A model generated the notes under the pieces. That model worked only from the letters and a program-made list of their open reading frames with translations, searched no databases and had not been told where the DNA came from. Shown here piece by piece: positions 23,057-33,357 of a stretch of 64,000 nt of DNA. Every line of letters starts with the position of its first letter. Position 1 is the stretch's first letter. The DNA lies in contig OZ037770.1 of the NCBI GenBank assembly GCA_964035545.1, positions 10,256,973 to 10,320,972 of the forward strand, given 5' to 3'. This DNA comes from Bugula neritina (Eukaryota > Bryozoa > Gymnolaemata > Cheilostomatida > Bugulidae). The position numbers and the translations under genes were made by a program.

Positions 23057-24381
23057 ATGATATTGTTCAAATCGGTTGTTATCATCAATATGAGCACTTC
23101 GAAAAAACTTTTTAGACTAAGGTCAAGAGTTCTTCTTCTTCTGGCAATGGTAACAGTGGTAACATTGATCACTCTGCATAGACTCGTTCTCCCATCTCTT
23201 ATCGGATACTATGAAGACGAATGCCTTCTGTCAGACACAAAGTACGAGGCCTTAAAGCAACTCTTTCAACGCATATCGACTTTATACGACAAGTTGAATC
23301 AGGTTTACTGGGTGGACTATGGATTACTGCTGGGATACTACAGAATAAAAGACATTTTGCCTCACGACGGTGACCTAGATTTTAGTAGGGTGCATTTCCC
23401 CTCCAAAGAGTTTGAGTTTAATATGGCGTTCTATAGAATGATGAGGGAGTTCCCTGAAACTAGGGGAAACACCATGTTTGCAGACATGTACGTTACTGGG
23501 AAAGATGGGGAAAGAGTTCACGTTACAGCAGACTTGTTTAGAGTGCAGGTTGAAGAGATCAACGATAAGCAATTCCTCTTCCCGTACTGGAATGAACAGC
23601 ACAGAGAAGCGGCAAGGTAGACTTTTATTGTCTGCACTTGCATTTTGTTATAACTTCCTTGATTTTAAAAAATTGCAGCTCTTTCTATAATATTGTAATT
23701 TAAACATATTAGGTGAAACTTCTGTAACAAATCAAAGTCATAAAAGATAAAGACTGCTGCTCATATGTGAAAGTTGATATCAGAGTTTATTTTAAAGGCC
23801 GTTGTTTCATTTCAGGACGAAAAATTTTGCTTTTTTCAATACATACTTTGCTAATTGCACTAAAATATGCCATAAATTTTATTTTATGTAAACCTTTGAG
23901 CTAGTCAATAGCTAAATTTATCTCCATGATTGTAAATATTGCTATGCAATCATAATATTATTATATGTTTTACATTTCTTATTGGATCAGAGTATATATA
24001 ATTAATTTTGGAGAAAATAGTTGCAAAATTAGAATTTGTTTTTAATTTAATGTTTATTTTACTATTTTTAGATATAGGCTGTTTGATCGACATTTGGAAG
24101 ACATCATTCCATATGAAGTTATCTTCCCACTGCAACGTCTGCAATTTCTTGGAGTAAATGTTTCCTTTCCTAATCAAATAGAAAAGCTGCTTTCTATCAG
24201 ATATCCCACTTACAAGATAACGCTGCCATATAAATGGAAGTGCTACGTACCTCAACATAGCACTATTCTCATCACCTTTTGTGTCTTAGTGTTTATCATA
24301 GTATTATATTTTACCAAGCAAAAACCTTCATTACATAAAATTGTAGAGGCAAGCTATACTGTAACAGACAAGTATTTATAA
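23057..24381 (+). CDS. LicD/fukutin-superfamily membrane protein (copy 1)
   Basis: Exons 23057-23616 and 24072-24381 (GT-AG) give 289 aa; an in-frame ATG at 23090 would give 278 aa. The fold is that of LicD-type nucleotidyltransferase-like enzymes, which move phosphocholine or phospho-sugar groups onto glycans. Seen: N-terminal membrane segment (about 24-46), WVDYGLLLGYYR (85-96), the metal-binding motif PHDGDLD (102-108), and the C-terminal hallmark block FPLQRLQFLGVNVSFPNQIE (205-224). Unusually there is a second hydrophobic segment at about 251-267 and a short polar tail. Likely a Golgi/ER type II enzyme, perhaps with both ends anchored (inference). It is one of two tandem paralogues (with 27700) and resembles the short animal LicD-only proteins more than full fukutin or FKRP. 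The substrate cannot be told. Confidence 0.8.
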
Positions 24382-24675
24382 GCATTTAAATTATTACGTA
24401 ATACGTGCATGCGAACTTGCAGTATTATGTAACATAGTGTCATTTATTATGCACATTTTAACCAAACTGTGTCCAAACTTTAAAGATGAAATGCTGTGGC
24501 TAACAAAGCCTGATCTCTTTGTAGTTTCGAATTTTTTGTAAAAAATTTTACAATTTTATAATTTTATGCTCACATAGTGAATAATAAATATTATATTAAA
24601 ATTTATAAAGCTCTGTACTGAAGTTGTCTGTACTTGGATAATACAAGTTATTGCTGAATAGTACGTCAAATTGTC

Positions 24676-24890
24676 TAGGGGTGGGCAACTTCTTTTGCTT
24701 AGAGAAAGGAACAAAAACGAAGGGCCACATAATTATACACATAACAATTTTATTGCAGTAAAGTAATTTGTCACCAAACCTATGCTGAACTAATCAGAAT
24801 AACAATGACAGTTTTAACTCATCTTAAGCATTAAAAGGGTCACTGAAAACTAAGCAAAGGGTCACAAGAGCCCCCAGTTGCCCACCCCTG
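24676..24890. mobile_element. Short hAT-like MITE
   Basis: About 15-bp terminal inverted repeats: TAGGGGTGGGCAACT at the left and the complement of CAGGGGTGGGCAACT at the right, a typical hAT terminus. Flanks ttgtcta and tggtcta could be a diverged target duplication if the element starts two bases further in. No coding capacity. Confidence 0.65.
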
Positions 24891-25780
24891 GTCTACAGTA
24901 GACAGTAATTTAAGGACAATATCTAAAAGTCTAATACCACAAACTTCAATGTTTTATAGAAGAAATATATAGAAACAACTAAAAATTCAACTGAGGCATT
25001 TATTTTTTTTTAATACAGCAAGTATCTTTAGTCATTGCAATAACTTCCCATTATTTTTGTTTCTTCTAACCTGTCTAAATACATAAACTGTAGATGGAAC
25101 ATTAATTAATGAAACATGTATAAGTTTCACTATATTTATTTTATAAATCACCATAGTATATGAACAACTATTTTTAACATTTGAACTTTTGTTCACAATT
25201 AATAAAATTTCTTGTGCATATACATGTATATATATATATATATATAGCTTTTGCTCATGTCATTGGAAAAATGCAATTAAAATACAATTATCATTTGTGT
25301 TGTACTCTTTGAAGCTTTCATTTTATATATTATTTAAATATGAAAATCTTTCATAGCAACTTGGAGTTTTCCTCTCTCAAGTTATGCAACATTCTGTAGT
25401 TTGTAAATAGATTTTTTCTAGTAAACAACTAGGTAGTTGCAGTTTCATTATATTTTTAAAACAATCATGATTTCACATCAAAATGCAATAAAATTTAGCA
25501 ATAATAAAGTTGTATTTATTATAAAGCAGCTTATATAACCAAAATAATATAGCTAAAAATAATTTAATACTGCATAGATGAAGTAGTACTATAATGTAGA
25601 TGCAGTATATAATAATTATTAGAAATATTAGTATAAAGTTTATAACTGGCAAAATGTTTCAATTATTAATTTAATTGAAACGCTGATTTGGCATTATAAA
25701 TTTTAGGATTTAAGGAGCTATTTTTGCTGTTGAGTGCAGTTATAATGAAATTTGTCTTGCATTTACAATAATATTATATA

Positions 25781-25994
25781 GGGAGCAGTGGTGGTCTAGG
25801 GGTTAGAGCGCTTGCCTAGTAAACACGAAGGTCATGGGTTCGAGCCCTGACAAAGGCCATTGGTGATGTTAAGAAGAGCATCCAGTCAAAATTGCTCCTA
25901 TGCCTCATTTAAATAAGTTCTTAGCCCGTTTTAGCAAAAACCCTTTCTATCAGGGGTTTCTCACAGGGATAGTGACTATAAACTTGCGTGAGTT
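25781..25994 (+). mobile_element. Full-length tRNA-derived SINE with 20-bp target duplication
   Basis: Head gggagcagtggtggtctagg with A box, anticodon-like region and B box ggttcgagccc. Body: aagaagagcatccagtc. 3' part: tcaggggtttctcacaggg, then tagtgactataaacttgcgtgagtt, with no poly(A). The direct repeats 25761-25780 and 25995-26014 match at 19 of 20 positions, marking a LINE-type retroposition event. This is the best-preserved copy in the window and serves as the reference for the others. Confidence 0.92.
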
Positions 25995-27239
25995 ATTTAC
26001 AATAATATTGTATAGGAAGAAATCAGAAGTCATCACTTTTTATCCTCAGTAGTATGCTTATAGCAGACTTGAGTAATATGATAATGGTAATTGAGAGAAC
26101 AATTGAGATATCCATTAAGCTGTTTCTTTGCCAGATCAAACACCTAATATAATATATATAAGTTGCCAACAACTTAGAATAGAAATAAATAAATGACTGC
26201 TTTTAAGGCGCATCATTCATTTCAAATAGCTAATTCTTGCTATATATAGCTGTAACTTTAGCTATTAGCAAGTAAGCTATTATAACATATATACATATAT
26301 TTCAGTGGAAGTGAATGATGTAACATTATTAGGAGTATTACTTCTAGCAAAAATTCAAAGCTTATAAATACAGTTTATGAGAAAAAAATACAAAAACATT
26401 ATGATAATTTGATAATAAATGACCTTTACATAGATTGTGCACTCCCACCTGACAAATAATATAATAATATTCTGTATAATGCTTGAGTAGTTAATGAAAG
26501 CATGAGGATTAGATGTATTTTTATAAAAGGAATTCACAATGTTAGCATCATGTTTCAAATAAAAACTAGTCATGACTAGGATTTATAGCTATATCTTATC
26601 TTAGTTTTCAAAAACAAAACTCCCTACTGCGAGATGAATTGTTAAAAAGTTCTTTTGAATTATAAACCAATTGTGCTTTAGAATAAACTAGTATATCTGA
26701 ATGCTAGTTCACTGTAGGTAGTAAATTTGCTTACTAGTTTCACAGAAATCTGACCTAGTATAAGTAACTCAGTTTATATTGATGGGAAACTAAGTAGCTC
26801 TGCCTCCCAACTTTATGCATTTTAAAAAGTTTTCGACTTGTATATCTAGTAATTAGATAGTTTAATATAGGCATATATGAAATGAAATATTAAGGGGATA
26901 CGCCACTGTGTTGGTATTCCAACTACAATCAATGTGATCCATTAGTCACAAGTTACTATCTAGCTAAGCAAGCTTCATACCAGCAGCTGTTGCAAAGTCT
27001 ATACAGTAAAATAGCAATCACTAATGTTAGTATGAAGCACTAAATAAAGCCATGCTTTGCATCAATGAGTGTATTTCTTCAAAACTAATGTTTAATTTAT
27101 AGTAGATTCCTGGCAGAACCCGCTGATCACGAAGTTACTCATATAGCAGGTTTAATACTTGTTTTCTTGTTGTGGCCAAGGAACAATTACGACTAGATGT
27201 ATTTCCTAACATCACAAATGACTTTTACTAAGAATCAAA

Positions 27240-27296
27240 CTCATGTTTACTAGGTCAGTACTCTAGCCCCTAAACCAGCTATACTCCAAGTAAATT
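27240..27296 (-). repeat. SINE head fragment
   Basis: On the minus strand: gtttaggggctagagtactgacctagtaaacatgagtttgatt, a decayed version of the tRNA-like head of the SINE at 25781. The body is not recognisable. Confidence 0.5.
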
Positions 27297-27699
27297 TCAC
27301 CTGCATCCAGTTAATTGAAAAAGATCTTATTTTTTAAAATTGGTAATTGAATATGATTTTTTTTAAAAATAACTCAAGCCTCATGGGTGTAAAATACTGC
27401 ACACAAGAAAATAATACTGGTAGCAAAAGCTAGCGTGCACAGCTATTTTATATGCAAAGTCCGGCGTAAAATTTCTACTTAATTCACACATTGGCAGACG
27501 CATCTTATTGGCCAAATTTTCATGGTCTATTGAAATTCAAGAGCCACGTATTAAATACGATAGGCTAATAATAGTATAGTGGTCAAACTTTATAAAGGCT
27601 AGTGCTTTGACCAGTATAGAAATCACACTGCTTTGTAAAAGGAAGGAAGGAGGGATTAAGCTAAAGCCAGTATGCTGGTAAATTAGATAAGTAAATAGC

Positions 27700-29743
27700 A
27701 TGTTCCAGAAGGTAGCCTTGCTTCTGCTGTTGCTAACCACTGCTCTCCTCTTCTGCCACTCTTTTCTATTCCCCACATTGGTAGGATATTACACAAAAGA
27801 GTGCCACCTTTCAAAGACTGAGTACGAAGCATATAGAGAACTCTTCCAACAAATTACTACAGCTTATGAAGAACTAGACCAAGTTTACTGGGTAGACTAT
27901 GGCCTGTTGCTTGGATACTACAGACACAAAGATATGCTGCCTCACGACGGAGACATCGATCTGAGCAGGATACACGCAGGAAGAGAGGAACACAGTTTCG
28001 ATGTGGCTTTTAATAAGAAACTGGCCAGTGTCCCCGAAACGTATGGGAACTCGATAGTCGCTGAGAAGAACTACACTGGTAGTAATGGACAGAGAGTGTA
28101 TATCACTGCGGATCTCTTTAGGTATAATGTGAAGGAGGTGGGTGGAGTGAAGATAGTCACACTATATTGGAATATTCCTCACCGGAACTCTACTAGGTGA
28201 GTAAAAAGGATAAACTACAAAGGGATACTAAGTACACGCTGAGTACATATAGTTAGTATGTATAGTAAATGCATGCAAAGTACATAGTTAGTATATTATA
28301 GTAAATACATGCTAAGTACATGCTAAGTGATAAAGATGTGCATGTTCTAGGTATATTTATGATAATAATTCGTTAGGTATGTGCAGGTAAATGCAAAGTA
28401 GGTGTAGTTTTGTAGATATATGTAAGAAATTTCAATGATGATTATAATTATATGAGTTTGATAATCCATTTTTACTAATTATATGCAAATTTTCGATTAG
28501 CTTGAGTTCTTTAATTTTCTTAATTATTCTTGACATTGGGCAGAGTTTAAAGTTTCATGAGAGCATAATAACTCATTTATATAATTCTGGTTGTTCTCAA
28601 CTTCTCCATTACTGCGCTTAGCTCATGCTGTCAGGCACCTATTTCGCTAACCACGAATTCTAAACACTATTTTCACTATTTCCTAAGTATTATAGCAAGC
28701 CCTTTGTTGGCAAGAAGCCAAGGTAATCAACAGTTGTTAGTTACTATTGATTTATAAAATTTGATAGCAGCTGGTTTAGAAATAGAGGCTGAGGAATTCA
28801 TATGATGAACGTATCACTAACCTGCCAGTTTACTGTTTTTAATATCTATAATATTATTAGCAGTCTAAGTATTGTATCAGCATTTCTCTTGAAATTTGAA
28901 AAATGGCAGACAAAAGTCATACAATGTCCTATATACATCTATATATATATATATTATATATAGATGTATATAGGACATTGTATGACTTTTGACTGCCATT
29001 TTTCAAATTTCAAGAGAAATGCTGATACAATACTTAGACTTTGATGGCAGTTAGTTGAACAATGCTGTTTATTCACTAAATTGTTCATAACATGACAAAT
29101 TTTAATAGCTTCTAACCAAATTAGGTAATATCAAAGTTTCCGAATCCAATTAGTTTGTATTATATTACAAATAGATAATACTGTTAGTCAATGTACAATA
29201 CCATATATGTACGTGTGCATTTATATGTCATTATATAATGTTTTAGCTGATAATATAATTAGCTAAATAATATTTAACAGCTATTATGTTTCTGTACAAA
29301 ACATTCTTTATTGACTACACCAGCTTAACCAAAACCCAGGCACAGGGCAACGATTGGGTAAACATATAGAGATATTGCTAAAATCACTAGTGACCAGAAA
29401 ACATGACGATATGTGCAAACATCATAATTAAATAATAATAACAATGTTGTATCTCTGCAGGTATAAAATGTTTGAGAGACACTTTGAGCTGGTTATACCT
29501 TACGAAGTTATCTTCCCTTTGCAGCACCTGGTTTTCCTAGGCAAGAATGTCACGTTTCCCAACCAAATAGAGAAGCTGCTTTCTCTGAGATACAAGAGCT
29601 ACAGAATCCCACTACCATATAAGTGGAGGTGCTATGTCACTACCTTTAATGTTGGCGCTGTTTCACTTATAACAATTATTATAGCATTTCTGTATAGGTT
29701 AGCGGTTCATTTTAAAACAAAAACAAGGAGAACTGCATCATAA
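27700..29743 (+). CDS. LicD/fukutin-superfamily membrane protein (copy 2)
   Basis: Exons 27700-28196 and 29461-29743 (GT-AG, same intron position and phase as copy 1) give 259 aa. N-terminal membrane segment about 5-25, WVDYGLLLGYYR (63-74), metal-binding PHDGDID (80-86), conserved FPLQHLVFLGKNVTFPNQIE (184-203), LPYKWRCYV, then a hydrophobic segment at about 228-244 and a basic tail. The residues needed by the family are present, so it is probably active. Function as for copy 1: transfer of a phospho-linked group to a glycan or lipid acceptor in the secretory pathway is the family expectation. The 1264-base intron carries short tandem repeats and a near-perfect 179-bp foldback. The shorter cytoplasmic N-terminus is the main difference from copy 1. 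Confidence 0.82.
28225..28332 (+). repeat. Short tandem repeat, imperfect, with motif gtacat...agttagtat
   Basis: Two to three imperfect copies of a roughly 40-base unit (agtacatatagttagtatgtatagtaaatgcatgc) in the intron of LicD-like copy 2. Confidence 0.6.
28862..29040. repeat. Near-perfect 179-bp inverted repeat (foldback)
   Basis: The left arm from agtctaagtattg through ctatatacatct is repeated in inverted orientation after an AT-rich centre near 28950, ending caatacttagact. I find only one mismatch outside the AT core. If transcribed with the intron of LicD-like copy 2, it would fold into an almost fully paired hairpin of about 85 bp. There are no frames and no clear target duplication. 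Confidence 0.93.
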
Positions 29744-32712
29744 TTAGCATCTTGACCAAAGATAACATTTAGTAAAAATGATATTGCTAGTTCTTTTACT
29801 GTGATGAACAGATGACCATAGTGATATTACTTTCTATTTGCAATGCCTACAATGAAATGACTCTAGCCTACTAGTCTATTATATAAGATATTACATTATT
29901 GCATGACCAAGTTATAGATATGATAAAACTAAAGATTGTTTAATATAATGAAGCTGATTAAATGAATAACTAAAAGCAATATAATAAAATAATTAACTAT
30001 CTTGTGTTATGACACGCAAGTGCTATAATTTTGCTAGTTATACCACCAATGTTGAAGCATGCGAAACATCGAATCACTGCAGGGATGTGGTAAGTCTATG
30101 TTGGTAGGGTTTGCACTTTTTCCTTCAAGACCATAATATTTTAATAGGAATGATACTACGATTTGCCTGAAATATGCTGGCACTGCATAGTGAATGGTTG
30201 CTTGAGCATACACCTCTCAAACAGTGTGTAGATGATAGCTAAGGTATAATATATGGATATGTTATTACTACATAAATGAAGCGCATGTGTTGGAATTCTT
30301 TACAACAGATTATGATAATTATAAACAGAGCTCTCAGTCTAAAGTAAGACACATAGATTCACTGAATCATTCCAGCTTTGTGTTGCCTTTGTTAACATAC
30401 TGATAGATGTGTATCTAAATTATACTAGTAATGTTGAAGAGTTAGGCAACAGTTAGTAAAGCGCATAGGCCGGACTGTCTGCTTTTAACATTTGAAAAGC
30501 ATGGCTAAAGATTTTACTGTGTCATGAAACGCAAGAGCCTTTAGCTTATGTTATAGTATACTTATTTAGCTGATTATTATGATGTAGAAAGTGTGACATC
30601 TTATACATATGTTATTAGCAAAGCCACTAAAGAAAAACGTAAATGTGCAAGTGTGCTAGTTAGTACACATGTGAAATCTAAGTTTGTTGTTTGTAATCCA
30701 GTTTGTTTACTCGGTTCCATGGTGAATTTAATGATATAATATTTGTATTATGGTGACATAAGTTTGAGTTGAGAGGATTGAATAGTATTAGATCTGCTTG
30801 AATAGGATATTACAATGTATTTAAATGGTATGAATGCAATGCGTGCGCTAAGTTGTCCGTTGAGTTTACCTACTGATTAAAAGAGATATTAGTTGATGCA
30901 GCACAAGGTTTGAGAGCCTGAACCTAAAGATTTTGATGAATATGCTAGTGCGCACTCAGTGACCCCACACTTTGTGCTGCATCTAGTAAACTCTTAACAT
31001 AACCAACAAAAATCAATGAGTCATAACCACTAAACTGGAACACTTTATTGCGTTTACATAGACCTGTTTTATTATATTGTTGGCCGTTGGGCATAATTAT
31101 CATAGCTCATTTAAAATATTATATAGCTAAGGCTGGCCCTGGTTATAAAAGAGCACTTGTTACACATCTGCAGGTGCAATAATGTAAAAATTCAGAATAA
31201 GTTCTTGTTCTAGACAGAATTTGTACAAAAGTTTTACATTCTCACCAGAATTTCAACCCATGCGTCTCAAACTATAGTTAACAGAGCATACTGAAGAACT
31301 TGGACAATCAAAATTTCAAAACATCACTGCACTTAAATGAAGGTTAGATAAGGCAATTAGAAATAGATACCATTTTTGAGTACACAATAAGAGGAGTTTA
31401 ATCATTATGTATACACATTGTCTAACCAATAGATGGTGGCTGGAAAGAAGCTCTTTAGTATTATGGCTTTCAACTTTAAACTCCAGTTTGAATTATCCTA
31501 AGTATTAAATTCAGGAGCTTATTTCACCAGCCCAAAATCTAGAAAACGCGGCACATAGTCTGTCTGTTGTATTGAATAAGCCTAAATAATCATATACAAA
31601 AGTCCATAGGTCGGTGAACAAAATGATTAGCTTATGCAATTTAAATCGACTTCCAGTGAACAAGTTATATTAGTTACTAATGAACTCACTTTTACATTAA
31701 TTTAGGATTAGGCTACTATATGCCTTTTAGATAATCATAATTATTATCTAATTCAATAATTTTAATCATTATAAGGAAAAACACCAAAACAGTGGAAGGT
31801 AGAAAAGAACACAGAAAAACCCACAGCATTAAACATTTTATATTTATTGCACAGCAAGAGAATCTAAAGGCCCAGTAAGCAGTTTGGAAGAAATTTGACA
31901 ATAAAGAAACATAAACATAACATCAATGCATGCCAAAAATAACATCACAATTGTAATTATTCTGAATGGGGATTATATTTGTTAATTATGCATAATTATA
32001 GAACTTTAAAACAATAATTATATACGATATCTTATTTTTATAGCTGATTTTAAGTTAGAAGCAAAAGTATGTGGAAAATCCGTTACCAGTCAAAGTAGAG
32101 ACTGAACACTAAATAGTTATGTTAGAGAAACAATATAGAATTTTGTCTGGTTAGAATTACCAACAGAAAAGCTGTTATGCAACATAAACACAAATATAAG
32201 CTGAGGACAAAACAAAAATTATTATTAGAAATATTATTACAGCTTGCGCTGAAACTTAAGAGTTGTCTACCCTAAACTTTAGAAGTCTGACTTACAGGCC
32301 CTAAATATATAAATAACACAAGTGTTAGTCTAATAATTTAACTAGCAAGTCAACGGAGCTCTAAAAGACTAGAATGCTTAGACTATTAGAGCAGAATTAG
32401 TGATAATAGTCTTCTAGCAGCTAAAGTCATAAAATTATAAACAAAAAATGCCTGATGCAAAATAAATATAGTGATAACAGAGTATTAGGATATAACAGAT
32501 AATTATCTATGTGCTGCTGTCAGTCATATTTTACAACAGAATAATTAAATAATGGTGAGGAGAGTGATCACAGGTTAGAGTCTAATTCATCTGCCAGTGA
32601 CGGATAGTGTAGGTTTTCTTCTGATCTCAGTAAATATCTATAAAATGTATATATAATATATATTATACATATAATATATATAATATATATGATATTGAAT
32701 ACTACATGACTA
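29744..32712. other. Intergenic region, no gene recognised
   Basis: AT-rich DNA between two convergent genes (LicD-like on +, sphingomyelinase on -). A TA-rich tract lies at 32641-32695. No exon with splice sites and protein-like sequence was found on either strand. Confidence 0.5.
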
Positions 32713-32931
32713 GGGAGCAGCCGTGGTCTAGGGGTTAGAGCGTTTGCCTTGTGAAAACGAAGTCATGGGTTCAAACCCCTACAAAGCCCATTGGTGATGT
32801 TTGGAAGAGCATCCAGTCATAATTGCTCCTGTGCCTCATTTAAATAATTCCTTAGCCCGATTTAACAAAAACCCTTTCCATCAGGGGTTTCTCACAGGGA
32901 TAGTGATTATAAACTTGCGTGAGTTTATAGT
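32713..32931 (+). mobile_element. tRNA-derived SINE, full length
   Basis: Very similar to the copy at 25781 from gggagcagccgtggtctagg to aacttgcgtgagtt. It is flanked by an imperfect direct repeat containing tactacatga (about 32700-32709 and 32933-32942). Confidence 0.88.
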
Positions 32932-33357
32932 ATACTACATGATTCATTACCTGTAATAGTTTATATTACACATACCAAGGCTTGTAATATTTTATATTAC
33001 TCTTCAGCATTGTAACTACACTTAAATACATGAAAATGTAAAAGATAAGTAAATATTTCAACAGCAAAATGCTATTAAGTCAATGTGCTTCTACACATAT
33101 ACAGTACTACAAGTATGTACATATTACCAGATTTTCAAATGTAGGACAGACAACTCCTTAAAACTATGAATATTTGACTAAACTGATTGCTGTAAATCCT
33201 TTTAAAATATGGATAAGCATAATCAAACATAAACCTAGAGGTATAATTGGATTAAACTGCGAAGTTGCTTCCTTTAGACAGAGATCTATATTTGCTAATA
33301 CTATTATTACTTGGCAAACACTAAGAAGTGGTATTAGGATACATCATTCACTCACTT

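Larger units (their letters stand above)
24382..27699. other. Region between the two LicD-like genes
   Basis: No exon recognised. AATAAA near 24580 may end copy 1. The region holds a hAT-like MITE (24676), a TA microsatellite (about 25226-25246), a full SINE (25781) and a SINE remnant on the minus strand (27240-27296). The rest is AT-rich with nothing identified. Confidence 0.5.

Noticed and set aside
25781-25860. tRNA-like heads considered as functional tRNA genes
   Set aside because: No complete cloverleaf or acceptor stem; each is fused to a SINE body and repeated with it.
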